A stretch of 64,000 nt of DNA from M0103 sp040386155 (lineage in GTDB: Bacteria > Bacteroidota > Bacteroidia > Flavobacteriales_D > Crocinitomicaceae): assembly GCA_040386155.1 (NCBI GenBank), contig JAZKFZ010000002.1, positions 200,088-264,087 on the forward strand, written 5' to 3'. The translations under genes were made by a program, and so were the position numbers. The notes under the pieces were generated by a model, which saw only the letters and a program-made list of their open reading frames with translations, did not search any database and was not told where the DNA came from. Shown in pieces: positions 54,545 to 62,788 of this stretch (the stretch's first letter is position 1; the number at the start of each line of letters is the position of its first letter).

Positions 54545-54958
54545 TTATCGGATTGAAATATTAGTAATTTCAAATTTATCAAGGTCAGAACCAAAGTCTC
54601 TGTTCAAATATTTGCTAACTAAAGCTAAGTTTCCATTTTTTTCTTGAAGTTGATCACAATAAGAAGTAATGGAAGAGTTTGCAGGAATTTCAAAAGTGAA
54701 GTAATACTCATCATTATGACAAGTAGTGCAATTTCCATTGATATATGGCTCAATTTTGAAACTAACTGTAATCGCTTCAGCAGTTTTGTTTGTTAAACGA
54801 ATAAAATGAAATTCTGAAATAAGATTAGGTTCAGCTCCGCAATTTTCAGTTCTATAATCAATCGTTAATTCAGGAAGCTCTTTGTACATTTTGTATTCCT
54901 GAGCATTGATTTGTGTGACAATTCCAAACACCATCACAAGTAGCAGTCTTTTTATCAT
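54545..54958 (-). CDS. Small secreted protein of unknown function
   Basis: A 137-aa protein. Signal peptide (KRLLLVMVFGIVTQINAQ), then a beta-rich body with four cysteines (ENCGAEPN, GNCTTCHNDEY, SITSYCDQ), which could form disulfides after export. FHFIRLTNKTAEAITVSFKIEPYINGNC suggests an Ig-like fold. CTTCH looks like a haem motif by accident, but there is no cytochrome fold around it. It lies 5 bp upstream of the reelin-like/PKD cargo gene, so may be a partner of it. Confidence 0.6.
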   Translation of the reverse strand: MIKRLLLVMVFGIVTQINAQEYKMYKELPELTIDYRTENCGAEPNLISEFHFIRLTNKTAEAITVSFKIEPYINGNCTTCHNDEYYFTFEIPANSSITSYCDQLQEKNGNLALVSKYLNRDFGSDLDKFEITNISIR

Positions 54959-55125
54959 TTAGTTAGTATTAGTTAGCTTTTAAATTAACGCCTAAAATTA
55001 CAATATAAATCGTTTAAGGAAAAATAAAGTGTGTTGAAATTTTAACAACTCATTAAAATGCCTTGCGTGTCCATTTTGTCTGTTCCTAGGACGGAGGCTT
55101 TTAAATTAAAGTTGCACGAAGGCTT
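54959..55125. other. Intergenic region, nothing clear
   Basis: 167 bp between the start of the small secreted protein gene and the end of the CoA-transferase gene, both on the minus strand. It must carry the promoter of the former, but I see no box that fits the consensus well and no terminator-like stem. Confidence 0.4.
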
Positions 55126-56193
55126 TTATTTTTGCTGAAAAGCGATTTGGGTCACTCTTTTGGTTATTCTTCCTTCAAGATTTTCCTCACGAATTAGTTT
55201 TTTTGCGTCTTGCATCTCAAATACTTGCTTAAGTGATTTGATTACTCCCATTGGAAGAAACTCACTCAAACAAAAGTTTGCTATTTCTTCACTTGTTTTC
55301 GTTATTATTTTTTCGCTGAGGAGGTCTTTCAGCAAAACTCTGTTTTTCACTCGGTCACTGTTATTCGAAAATCTAGCGTCATCCGCCAATGAATCTAGTG
55401 ATATTAGAGAGCAAAGTTTTTTGAAATGACGATCATTGCCAACGGCAAAGGTGATTAATTGTCCATCGCTAGTCTCAAAAATTTCTCCGTATGGAGCGAT
55501 ATTTGGATGCAAACTTCCGATTCGTTTTGGGATTGCATCTTCCATCAAATAATTGGAGGCTTGATTGACAAGACTGCAAATAGCTGCGTCATAAAGTGAA
55601 ACAGTCATACTTGTGCCCCTTCCTGTTTTTTCTCTTTGGAATAAAGCAACAAGCAATGCTTCTTTTAATTGGTGTGCTGCCAAAACATCTATAAGTGCTA
55701 CAGGCATTTTCACTGGCCCACTTTCTGCAGTGCCGTTCATCGACATATAGCCTGTTTCTGCTTGGAGGATTAAATCATACGCCACGCGATCACTTTCGGA
55801 TCCGAAACCAGTTATTTGTCCCCAAATAATTGCAGGATTGATACGAGTTAATTCTTCTGTGGTGATTCCAAATTTTTCATCATCGCCATGCTTGAAGTTC
55901 GAGATTAGGATATCAGCAGTGCGCAAGAGATCAAACAATGTGCTTTTGTCGTGCTCCGATTTTAAATCGAGTGAAAGGTATTTTTTTTGATAATTGACAC
56001 TTGAGAAATAAGCTCCAACATTGGTCTCATGATCTTCAGATGGAAGTTTCCATGATCGAGTAACATCTGGATTACTTGGATTTTCAATTTTGAGAACATC
56101 CGCCCCTAATTCGGCAAAAAAAGTACCAACCGAAGGACCTGCCAATACAGTGGAAAGGTCGATTACCTTTAAATCAGCAAAAATTGACTTCAA
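55126..56193 (-). CDS. CaiB/BaiF-family CoA-transferase
   Basis: A class-III CoA-transferase/alpha-methylacyl-CoA racemase-like protein of about 355 aa. The N-terminus VIDLSTVLAGPSVGTFFAELGADVLKIE, then NYQKKYLSLDLK, ILISNFKHG, WGQITGFG and MPVALIDVLAAHQL (catalytic Asp in a family-typical D-x-x-A-a) are all present. It transfers CoA between acyl groups or racemises alpha-methylacyl-CoA; the substrate is unknown. I start it at TTG 56193, 2 nt after the cytochrome stop codon. The alternative ATG at 56223 adds residues that do not resemble the family. Confidence 0.88.
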   Translation of the reverse strand: MKSIFADLKVIDLSTVLAGPSVGTFFAELGADVLKIENPSNPDVTRSWKLPSEDHETNVGAYFSSVNYQKKYLSLDLKSEHDKSTLFDLLRTADILISNFKHGDDEKFGITTEELTRINPAIIWGQITGFGSESDRVAYDLILQAETGYMSMNGTAESGPVKMPVALIDVLAAHQLKEALLVALFQREKTGRGTSMTVSLYDAAICSLVNQASNYLMEDAIPKRIGSLHPNIAPYGEIFETSDGQLITFAVGNDRHFKKLCSLISLDSLADDARFSNNSDRVKNRVLLKDLLSEKIITKTSEEIANFCLSEFLPMGVIKSLKQVFEMQDAKKLIREENLEGRITKRVTQIAFQQK

Positions 56194-56195
56194 AT

Positions 56196-56507
56196 TTAAT
56201 TGGTCCCGTTTTCTTTCGCCCAAAGCACATACTGCAAAATTTTGTCACCATCACTTGGTTCTAGCTTTGCTTTATCCGCCATTGGTGGAACATATTTCTG
56301 CCATTTTTCCACGGTAAATTCATGTGGAGAAAATAATTTGTGACATTTAGCACAATTTGTAGTATACAGTTGACCTCCAGCTGTTACTTCGGCGCTAGGT
56401 GTAGTGTCTTTCACTTCTTCTTTTACATCAGTAATAACTTCTGTAACTTTTGGTTGACAAGCGATTGTTGTCAATACCACACCGATTATTAAGAATGCTT
56501 TTTTCAT
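56196..56507 (-). CDS. Small c-type cytochrome lipoprotein
   Basis: A 103-aa protein. A lipoprotein signal peptide is followed by a lipobox (TIAC, Cys17). A haem-binding motif, NCAKCHKLF, lies near residue 54. PPMADKAKL supplies a Met likely to be the sixth haem ligand. It is probably an electron carrier tethered to a membrane facing the periplasm. It is 2 nt upstream of the CoA-transferase start, although the functions have no evident link. Confidence 0.88.
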   Translation of the reverse strand: MKKAFLIIGVVLTTIACQPKVTEVITDVKEEVKDTTPSAEVTAGGQLYTTNCAKCHKLFSPHEFTVEKWQKYVPPMADKAKLEPSDGDKILQYVLWAKENGTN

Positions 56508-56536
56508 AGGTTAAAACTAAGCAAAAATTAGTGAAA

Positions 56537-56956
56537 TTACTTTTCGTATTGAAAATAATTCAGTGTATCGGATACTGAAATTGGGTTAGGGACTTGTATT
56601 TTTTCTTCAGGTTGAACTACCTCTAGTTTAACTTTAGCTATTCCTTTTCCTAAGAAATTAAGTCGTTTCGCACCACCTTGTGTAAGATCAATGATATGAG
56701 GAGAACTGCCCATTCGATCATTAATTCTCACAATAATTGTAGAGTCGTTGGACAAGTTTGTAACTTTAACAAGTGTACCAATTGGATAAGTACGATGCGC
56801 TGCCGTTAAACTATCGTTGTGCAAGATCTCTCCTGAGTATGTTTTCCGGCCATTAAACTTTAAAGCGTAGTAACTAGCTGTTCCAGTTTGAGGTTTTAAG
56901 TTTATAGTAAAACTACTTAAAATCAACGCGATAACTATTAAAATTCTGATCTTCAT
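56537..56956 (-). CDS. RlpA-like double-psi beta-barrel protein
   Basis: A 139-aa protein. Signal peptide (IRILIVIALILSSFTI), then GTASYYALKFNGRKTYSGEILHNDSLTAAHRTYPIGTLVKVTNL and VRINDRMGSSPHIIDLTQGGAKRL. These are the RlpA/DPBB signatures, including the Asp of NDRM and the His of AAHRTYP linked to lytic-transglycosylase activity in RlpA. It lacks the SPOR domain of proteobacterial RlpA and is close to the minimal domain size. It is likely periplasmic and acts on peptidoglycan. Confidence 0.88.
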   Translation of the reverse strand: MKIRILIVIALILSSFTINLKPQTGTASYYALKFNGRKTYSGEILHNDSLTAAHRTYPIGTLVKVTNLSNDSTIIVRINDRMGSSPHIIDLTQGGAKRLNFLGKGIAKVKLEVVQPEEKIQVPNPISVSDTLNYFQYEK

Positions 56957-57095
56957 TCAAATTATTTTGCCGCAAATTACACCATCTTAATCTAAATCTC
57001 AAATTTTTATGATTTTGTTAACAAATTGATTTTTAATTAATTCTTGAAAGCAACTTTTTCCTTTAAGTTTCGTTTTACTTTAAAACACACTACTT

Positions 57096-58265
57096 ATGAA
57101 ACAAGTATTACTTGCATTGCCATTCCTGTTCTTAACTGCATTTTATTCATCTGCTCAAAATTATTCCTACTACCCTGTAATAGTTTATGATATAAACCCT
57201 GCACAAGTAACTCCAATTGATTCTTGTTTAGGACTTGCAGAAATTGATTCGTCTTTTTTTGACTCACTTAATGTATCTCCAAGTAGTATTGTTTGGACTT
57301 TTTTTTCGGGAGCAATTATTCCTTCAAATCAAATGATGATAAGTGATCTGTGTGTAGGCGATTATTTTTTTAGTTACTATGATTCCATTCAAGGTACTGT
57401 AAGCATTCCTTTTTCTGTAGCCTATGCATCTCCAGCAACTCCGTGTTCAAGTTTTTCGCTTTATGCAGATGCCGTAGCAACAAGTGATTCTGTTACTTGC
57501 GATGGTCAAATTGATGTGTTTGTAACTGGCGGTACTGCCCCTTACACTATTGTCAGTTCATTTGGTACTACAACATTTATGAATAGCAATATGTGTTCTG
57601 GGTGTTACACATTTACAGTGGCTGATGCTGCAGGTTGTAGTGGCACTATAACGAGCTGTGTGCCCAATGGGGATACTTTAGGTAATATTATTATCAACAA
57701 TCCTAATCCAGGGGTTCCAAGTGTTGGAAATTTAGGTGTTACAACAGTTGACAGTTGTATTGCGATGAATTTGCTTGATCCTAACAACATTATTTCAAAC
57801 CTTTATTATTATAATTCTGATTCAGCTTATGTAGAATGGATTTTATTTGATACCTCAGGAAATGTTGCTTTGCACACGTGGGCGAGTTATCCTATGCCTT
57901 TTGACACTGTAAATGGCGTTTACAATTTGTCTCTGATTATCGATTGCAGCATAAGAGATGAACAGTATTTGGAACAAGTGATAAGTTCAGTCTATATTAA
58001 TTTTTCTGCCTTGACAATTACCGAAACCGAATTAACTGATGTTCATTTTGTGAATCCTTTCGATGAAGAAATTTCAGTCGATCTGCCAAAAAATGGAAAC
58101 TATGAACTGCGTTTAATTGATTTGCTGGGACATGAAATCTACACTGGGAAATTACTTAACGAAAGCAAATTCTCTTTTGATTCGCGGCAGCTTAGTCAAG
58201 GTACGTACCTTCTACAAATTCAATCTGAAAGTCAGGGCAAAACACTTAGACTAATAAAGAAATAA
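57096..58265 (+). CDS. Secreted protein with T9SS type A sorting domain
   Basis: A 389-aa protein. Signal peptide (LLALPFLFLTAFYSSAQ) and a Ser/Thr/Asp-rich beta body with paired cysteines (SVTCDGQIDVFVTGGTAPYTI and SNMCSGCYTFTVADAAGCSGTI), a SprB-repeat-like module common in Flavobacteriales surface proteins. The C-terminal ~75 residues (VNPFDEEISVDLPKNGNYELRLIDLLGHEIYTG ... LSQGTYLLQIQSESQGKTLRLIKK) are a standard type-A sorting domain, ending in the Lys-rich tail. The biological role is unknown. It converges on menC with only 15 bp between the stops. Confidence 0.85.
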   Translation: MKQVLLALPFLFLTAFYSSAQNYSYYPVIVYDINPAQVTPIDSCLGLAEIDSSFFDSLNVSPSSIVWTFFSGAIIPSNQMMISDLCVGDYFFSYYDSIQGTVSIPFSVAYASPATPCSSFSLYADAVATSDSVTCDGQIDVFVTGGTAPYTIVSSFGTTTFMNSNMCSGCYTFTVADAAGCSGTITSCVPNGDTLGNIIINNPNPGVPSVGNLGVTTVDSCIAMNLLDPNNIISNLYYYNSDSAYVEWILFDTSGNVALHTWASYPMPFDTVNGVYNLSLIIDCSIRDEQYLEQVISSVYINFSALTITETELTDVHFVNPFDEEISVDLPKNGNYELRLIDLLGHEIYTGKLLNESKFSFDSRQLSQGTYLLQIQSESQGKTLRLIKK

Positions 58266-58280
58266 AACTAAAATTGACTT

Positions 58281-59321
58281 TTATGAAATTGGCACACTGA
58301 AAAGTTGCCCATTTTTTATTTGTAGATTACTTTCAAAATTGTTCGAGTAGAGTGAACCTGTTCCTAATCCCTGCGGCAACTCGTTCGCATATTCTGCTGC
58401 CAATTGAGCAATCATTGAAAGCCCAATATTTGACTCTAAGGCAGAAGTCATCCACCATTTAATGTTTCGTTCTTCGGCTAAGGAAATCCATTCGCGTACT
58501 CCTGAAATTCCACCATGTAAACTTGGTTTTAGAATGATGAACTGAGGCTCAATAGTTTCCAACAGCGCAATTTTATCTAGGTAATCTGTAATTCCAATAA
58601 GTTCCTCATCTAGCGCAATTGGAATTGGTGTATGTTGACAAAGCTCTTTCATTTGTTGCCAATTTCCGGCTGCTACTGGTTGCTCAATCGAATGAATATG
58701 AAGCGCGGCCAATTGTGCAAGTACTATTTTTGCTTGTTCAAACTCAAATGCCCCGTTAGCATCTACTCGCAAAGTGATTTTATTTCGGTCGTATTTTTTT
58801 CGAATACTAGCTAATAATCGTAATTCTGTTGCCAAATCAATGGCACCAATTTTCATCTTGATGGTGGAATAACCTGTAGCTAATTTTTCTTCAATTTGCT
58901 GTTGCATCGATTTTTCATCACCCATCCATATCAATCCATTGATTGGAATGCCTAATTTACCTGAGGTGAAATTATTTTGATAATAGCATTGTTTCCCACC
59001 ATTTTCGAGATCTAGTAAAGCTGACTCAAATGCGAGAAGGATAGATGGATACTGAATAATTTCTGGAAGTACGAATTTTAATGTGTTAAACGAGGGAGCT
59101 AGAGATTCCAGTTTTTTGCAAAATTGCTCGAGCTGTGCTTCAAATTCTTCAACCTCAGTAAATTCCTTTGAAAGTCCTTCAATAATACTTACTTCGCCAA
59201 TTCCCTGAATACCATTTCGCTCAATTCTAACGATCCAGCACTGCTTAACGGTCATTATACCTCTACTTGTCCCGGCAGGACGAATAAATTTCAGTGGATG
59301 ATATTGAATGCTAATTTTCAA
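58281..59321 (-). CDS. menC: o-Succinylbenzoate synthase (enolase superfamily)
   Basis: About 346 aa. The KxK-type motif TIKMKIG, metal ligands in LRVDANGAFEF, SIEQPVAAG and ALDEELIG, and the second catalytic Lys in FIILKPSLHGG match OSBS/muconate-lactonising-enzyme proteins. It dehydrates SHCHC to o-succinylbenzoate in menaquinone synthesis. The neighbouring menA supports OSBS over a dipeptide epimerase. I start it at TTG 59321, 1 nt after the menA stop codon; the longer frame to 59378 would run through menA. Confidence 0.88.
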   Translation of the reverse strand: MKISIQYHPLKFIRPAGTSRGIMTVKQCWIVRIERNGIQGIGEVSIIEGLSKEFTEVEEFEAQLEQFCKKLESLAPSFNTLKFVLPEIIQYPSILLAFESALLDLENGGKQCYYQNNFTSGKLGIPINGLIWMGDEKSMQQQIEEKLATGYSTIKMKIGAIDLATELRLLASIRKKYDRNKITLRVDANGAFEFEQAKIVLAQLAALHIHSIEQPVAAGNWQQMKELCQHTPIPIALDEELIGITDYLDKIALLETIEPQFIILKPSLHGGISGVREWISLAEERNIKWWMTSALESNIGLSMIAQLAAEYANELPQGLGTGSLYSNNFESNLQIKNGQLFSVPIS

Positions 59322-59322
59322 T

Positions 59323-60219
59323 TTATAGAAAAAGTCCAACACTTGTAAGCAGAGCAATTGCAAAGGTTGAAAGCGCAACTTTCTTCAGTTCGGGATCAAA
59401 CTCTTTTGCTTCTGAAATATTTTTCACTTTTATTAAATGGTTAAAGAGAAGAATGAATGGCAGCAAACCAATCATAGCAAGATGATTTTGGCTGATGAAT
59501 AAGAACATTGCTAAACTGAAAAATGCACCACTAATTAAAAAGTAATGATAAATTTTTGCTTTTTTTGGCCCTATCACAACAACCAATGTGTTTTTTTTTG
59601 AAGCCCTATCGTTTTCAATATCACGCATATTATTGAGGTTCAAAACTGCAGTGCTAAGAAATCCAATTGCAGTGCCAGGTAAAAAATTTAGTGGATCTAT
59701 ATAATTGGTGTACAAGGTAAAAACTCCAAGAACAGAAACTAAACCGAAGAAGACAAATACCATTGCATCACCAAAGCCATTGTAACCATATGCCATTTTC
59801 CCCACGGTGTACATAATTGCTGCAGCAACGCACAATAGCGCAAGTAGTAAATAGAAATAGATGCTTTGTAGCGAAAGATTTTGGGCGCTGTAAAAAATTA
59901 GCAAGCTTGCTGAAGCTAAACTTAAAATCGAAAACAATATCACAGCATTTTTCATTTGGTTCATTGATATAGCGCCAGATTGAACCGTTCTTTTTGGTCC
60001 AACACGATGTTCATTATCTGTGCCTTTTTGAGAATCTCCTAAATCGTTCGCCAAGTTTGATACAATTTGAAACAAAACGGTTGTTGTTAATGCTAATCCA
60101 AAAACTATAGGAAGAAAATATCCTTGAGCAGCAGCAATTGCGGTACCCAAAATAATTCCCGAAAGCGAAAGAGGTAATGTCCTCAACCTGAATGCTGATA
60201 GCCAAGCCTTAATGTTCAT
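59323..60219 (-). CDS. menA: 1,4-Dihydroxy-2-naphthoate polyprenyltransferase
   Basis: A 298-aa UbiA-family protein with about eight spans. SNLANDLGDSQKGTDNEHRVGPKR carries the first Asp-rich (DxxxD) Mg-diphosphate motif, and LNNMRDIENDRASKKNTLVV carries the second. It prenylates DHNA to give demethylmenaquinone at the inner membrane. ATG 60219 (MNIKAWL) is chosen since TATCTTTG lies 4 nt upstream; the frame from 60279 would include the promoter. It is followed immediately by menC. Confidence 0.93.
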   Translation of the reverse strand: MNIKAWLSAFRLRTLPLSLSGIILGTAIAAAQGYFLPIVFGLALTTTVLFQIVSNLANDLGDSQKGTDNEHRVGPKRTVQSGAISMNQMKNAVILFSILSLASASLLIFYSAQNLSLQSIYFYLLLALLCVAAAIMYTVGKMAYGYNGFGDAMVFVFFGLVSVLGVFTLYTNYIDPLNFLPGTAIGFLSTAVLNLNNMRDIENDRASKKNTLVVVIGPKKAKIYHYFLISGAFFSLAMFLFISQNHLAMIGLLPFILLFNHLIKVKNISEAKEFDPELKKVALSTFAIALLTSVGLFL

Positions 60220-60223
60220 TGAA

Positions 60224-60231
60224 CAAAGATA
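60224..60231 (-). promoter_or_regulatory. TATCTTTG -7 box of menA
   Basis: Minus-strand TATCTTTG, 4 nt before the menA ATG. The -33 position is not a clear TTTG. Confidence 0.55.
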
Positions 60232-60307
60232 CAACTGAAAAATTGCAACTCGTTCTGAAAATTCGATAAAAATATTCATCTAGTTGTTCTGCGTACATAA
60301 TAAATTG

Positions 60308-60315
60308 TATTTTCG
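60308..60315 (+). promoter_or_regulatory. TATTTTCG -7-like box of the nitronate monooxygenase gene
   Basis: It differs from TAnnTTTG by one base and ends exactly 4 nt before the ATG at 60320. This supports that start over the frame from 60284. Confidence 0.4.
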
Positions 60316-60319
60316 CTAC

Positions 60320-61285
60320 ATGGAAATAAATACCAAGCCTCCACTTTGTGATTTACTCAATATTGAGTTTCCCGTAATTTTGGCCCCTATGTTTTTGGTC
60401 ACAAATGATAAAATGGTGATTGAAGCAATGAATAACGGAATTGCAGGGTCGATACCTTCATTGAATTATCGTTCTAGCGAAGAACTTCGAAAAGGAATTC
60501 GAAACATTAAAGCAAATGCCAAAGGCTCACTTGGAATTAATTTAATTGTCAATAAATCAAATTTTCAATACAAGGAACACTTGCAAATTTGCTGCGAAGA
60601 AAAAATTGACTTTATCATAACATCTTTGGGCTCCCCAGAGGAGACGATTAAGGAAGCACATAAGCATGGAATCAAAGTTTTTTGCGATGTAACTGATGTG
60701 AAGTATGCCCTAAAAGTTGAATCCCTAGGTGCCGATGCTGTAATAGCTGTGAATAAAGAAGCGGGTGGTCATGCAGGAGAAATGTCGTTTACTGATTTGA
60801 TTCCAAAGCTTGTTAGCGCCGTAAAAATCCCTGTGATTTCTGCAGGTGGTATTGGAGATGGAAAAGGAATAAAACAAATGATCGAGCTAGGAGCCGCTGG
60901 CGTTTCCATGGGGAGTATTTTTATTGCAAGCACTGAATCTGGAGTGTCAAATGAGTACAAGCAAGCGTGTGTAGATTATGGGGCGAAGGATATTGTTCGT
61001 ACAACAAAATTGTCAGGAACTCCCTGCACGGTAATTAATACACCTTATGTTAAAAAAGTTGGAACTCGCCAAAATTGGTTCGAACGTGTGCTCAATAGAA
61101 ATAAAAAAATAAAAAAATGGGTGAAGGCGCTCGTCTTTCTTCGTGGAATGAAAAGTTTGCAAAATGCAGCTTTTAGTTCTACTTATAAGACGGTTTGGTG
61201 TGCAGGACCCTCAATTGATTTTGTAAAAGAAATTGCACCAATGGCAACGATTATTCAAAATTTAAAAGATGGCTATGGAAAATAA
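60320..61285 (+). CDS. Nitronate monooxygenase-family flavin enzyme (second copy)
   Basis: A 321-aa FMN barrel. FPVILAPMFLVTNDKMVIEAMNNG opens the fold. VIAVNKEAGGHAGEMSFTDLIP carries the catalytic-His region. ISAGGIGDGKGIKQMIELGAAGVSMGSIFIAS is the flavin phosphate site. Compared with the copy at 45571-46524 it has a longer basic C-terminal segment (RVLNRNKKIKKWVKALVFLRG). It overlaps the DUF4442 gene and belongs to a plus-strand run leading to aroE. The substrate is unknown. Confidence 0.88.
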   Translation: MEINTKPPLCDLLNIEFPVILAPMFLVTNDKMVIEAMNNGIAGSIPSLNYRSSEELRKGIRNIKANAKGSLGINLIVNKSNFQYKEHLQICCEEKIDFIITSLGSPEETIKEAHKHGIKVFCDVTDVKYALKVESLGADAVIAVNKEAGGHAGEMSFTDLIPKLVSAVKIPVISAGGIGDGKGIKQMIELGAAGVSMGSIFIASTESGVSNEYKQACVDYGAKDIVRTTKLSGTPCTVINTPYVKKVGTRQNWFERVLNRNKKIKKWVKALVFLRGMKSLQNAAFSSTYKTVWCAGPSIDFVKEIAPMATIIQNLKDGYGK

Positions 61286-61754
61286 TTTAAGAAAGTGGAA
61301 TAGAATGGTGTGGCTGATGGGCTTGTTTAAAATTCCAATTATAGGGTATGTTAAACCTCGAATTACGGAGATGAATGACGAGCTTGTTCGAGTTAAAATT
61401 AGATTGCGAAGAAGGACAAAAAACCATCTAAAATCTATGTATTTTGGAGCTCTTTGCGTTGGTGCAGACGTTGCTGGGGGGATTTTTGCTTTTTATTTCG
61501 CTAAAAAGTATCAAACAGAAGTTTCCTTTGCGTTTAAAGGAGTGGAAGGAGAATTTTTAAAGCGGCCAGAATCAGATGTTATATTTGAATGCACTGAAGG
61601 AGCTGTAATTTCAGCAATTGTGGATGAAAGTTTAAAAACAGGTGAGCGAATTAATAAGTTTGTGTTGGTGAATTGCCTCAACAGCGATCAAGAAATTGTT
61701 GCCACATTTAATATGAATATTTCTGTCAAAGCAAAGTCATCGAAAGTTAAATAG
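61269..61754 (+). CDS. DUF4442 hotdog-fold protein (putative thioesterase)
   Basis: A 161-aa protein. It reads like a PaaI/YiiD-type hotdog domain: KPRITEMNDELVRVKIRLRRRTKNHLKSMYFGALCVGADVAGGIFAFYF, where NHLKSMYFGAL corresponds to the N-H..s..gA helix of thioesterase-like folds. It continues GVEGEFLKRPESDVIFECTEG. It might hydrolyse acyl-CoA, but this family is uncharacterised. It overlaps the nitronate monooxygenase gene by 17 nt, with starts possible at 61269 or 61275. Confidence 0.8.
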   Translation: MAMENNLRKWNRMVWLMGLFKIPIIGYVKPRITEMNDELVRVKIRLRRRTKNHLKSMYFGALCVGADVAGGIFAFYFAKKYQTEVSFAFKGVEGEFLKRPESDVIFECTEGAVISAIVDESLKTGERINKFVLVNCLNSDQEIVATFNMNISVKAKSSKVK

Positions 61755-61765
61755 TTGACTTCCTT

Positions 61766-61795
61766 TTTGTCCTTTTCATTGAATTATTAACTTTG
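61766..61795 (+). promoter_or_regulatory. Promoter of the rhodanese gene
   Basis: TTTG (61766-61769) and TAACTTTG (61788-61795) with an 18-nt spacer match the Bacteroidota consensus. The -7 box ends 4 nt before the ATG at 61800. Confidence 0.7.
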
Positions 61796-61799
61796 CCTG

Positions 61800-62117
61800 A
61801 TGAAATATATTTCCAAGGACGAATTAGTTCAGATACTCAATAACAAAGATTCGTTCTTTATTGTTGATGTTCGAGAGGACTACGAATACGGATATTCCAA
61901 CATTGGCTGCAAGCACATCCCAATGGGCGATGTCTGTGAAAGGAAGGAGGAAATACCAAGAAATCAAAATGTTCTGTTGGTGTGTAAATCCGGTAAACGA
62001 GCCGAAGCCGTTGCCAATTACTTAGAGACTGAATTTGGATACGAATATCTTTATGTGCTGGAAGGTGGCTTGCAAGCATGGAAAGAAGTTATTGATGACA
62101 CCTTAAAACTAGACTAG
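61800..62117 (+). CDS. Rhodanese-like domain protein
   Basis: A 105-aa single-domain rhodanese. FFIVDVREDYEYGYSNIGCKHIPMGD contains the conserved D-V-R-E-x-x-E-(Y/F) and the 'I..a..iP' stretch. VLLVCKSGKRAEAVANYL carries the catalytic Cys loop C-K-S-G-K-R. YVLEGGLQAWKEVI closes the domain. It is a sulfurtransferase that carries persulfide sulfur; the partner is unknown. Its TAG stop overlaps the GTG start of the DedA gene by one base. Confidence 0.93.
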   Translation: MKYISKDELVQILNNKDSFFIVDVREDYEYGYSNIGCKHIPMGDVCERKEEIPRNQNVLLVCKSGKRAEAVANYLETEFGYEYLYVLEGGLQAWKEVIDDTLKLD

Positions 62118-62788
62118 TGGATTTTCTCAAATCATTTTTAGATTTTTTCTTGCACCTGGATGCACACCTTTTCACCATGATTCAAGACTACGGTATTTGG
62201 ATATATGGAATTCTCTTTTTAATCATTTTTGTTGAAACAGGCTTAGTGATAATGCCTTTTTTACCGGGTGATTCATTGTTATTTGCAGCGGGTACATTTT
62301 GTGCAGGAGTGATTAATGAAGCAGGTGAAAAAGCAGAGTTGAATCTTTTTATTGTTCTCATACTCCTAATTGTCGCTGCAATAGCAGGAGATGCACTTAA
62401 TTATTTTCTTGGCAAGAAGGTTGGCCTGAGGTTTTTGCAATATAAAGTTAGAGGGCGACAAATAGTAAAGCAAGAATACATAGATAAGACGCATTTGTTT
62501 TATGAGAAACATGGTCCAAAAACAATTATCATTGCCCGTTTTATTCCTATTGTAAGAACATTTGCCCCTTTCGTTGCTGGAATTGGAGAAATGAAATTCA
62601 CGAAGTTTTTTAACTATAATGTTGTTGGGGGTGTTCTTTGGGTGATTGGTTTAACCATGTTAGGGTATTTTTTCGGGAACTTGGAGTTCGTTCAAAAGAA
62701 TTTTGAGATTGTGATTTTTGGAATTATTGGAATTTCATTGCTCCCAATGATTATTCCTGGTATTAAGTCACTACTTTCCAAGAAGTAA
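62117..62788 (+). CDS. DedA-family membrane protein
   Basis: A 223-aa protein with five to six hydrophobic segments. FVETGLVIMPFLPGDSLLFAAGTFCAG is the DedA signature (E-x-G-...-P..PG-x-x-L). HGPKTIIIARFIPIVRTFAPFVAGIGEMKFTKFFNYNVVGGVLWV contains the conserved 'R.iP..R...p..aG...M....F' motif. DedA proteins flip lipids or act in proton-motive-force homeostasis. The start codon is GTG at 62117, overlapping the rhodanese stop. Confidence 0.93.
   Translation: MDFLKSFLDFFLHLDAHLFTMIQDYGIWIYGILFLIIFVETGLVIMPFLPGDSLLFAAGTFCAGVINEAGEKAELNLFIVLILLIVAAIAGDALNYFLGKKVGLRFLQYKVRGRQIVKQEYIDKTHLFYEKHGPKTIIIARFIPIVRTFAPFVAGIGEMKFTKFFNYNVVGGVLWVIGLTMLGYFFGNLEFVQKNFEIVIFGIIGISLLPMIIPGIKSLLSKK

Noticed and set aside
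54545..54958. CTTCH in the 137-aa secreted protein as a haem c site
   Set aside because: The rest of the protein is a beta-rich Ig-like sequence with no axial Met/His region of a cytochrome. The true haem protein is the one at 56196-56507.
58281..59321. Dipeptide epimerase instead of OSBS
   Set aside because: The active-site layout cannot separate the two by eye, but immediate linkage to menA makes menaquinone synthesis the simpler reading.
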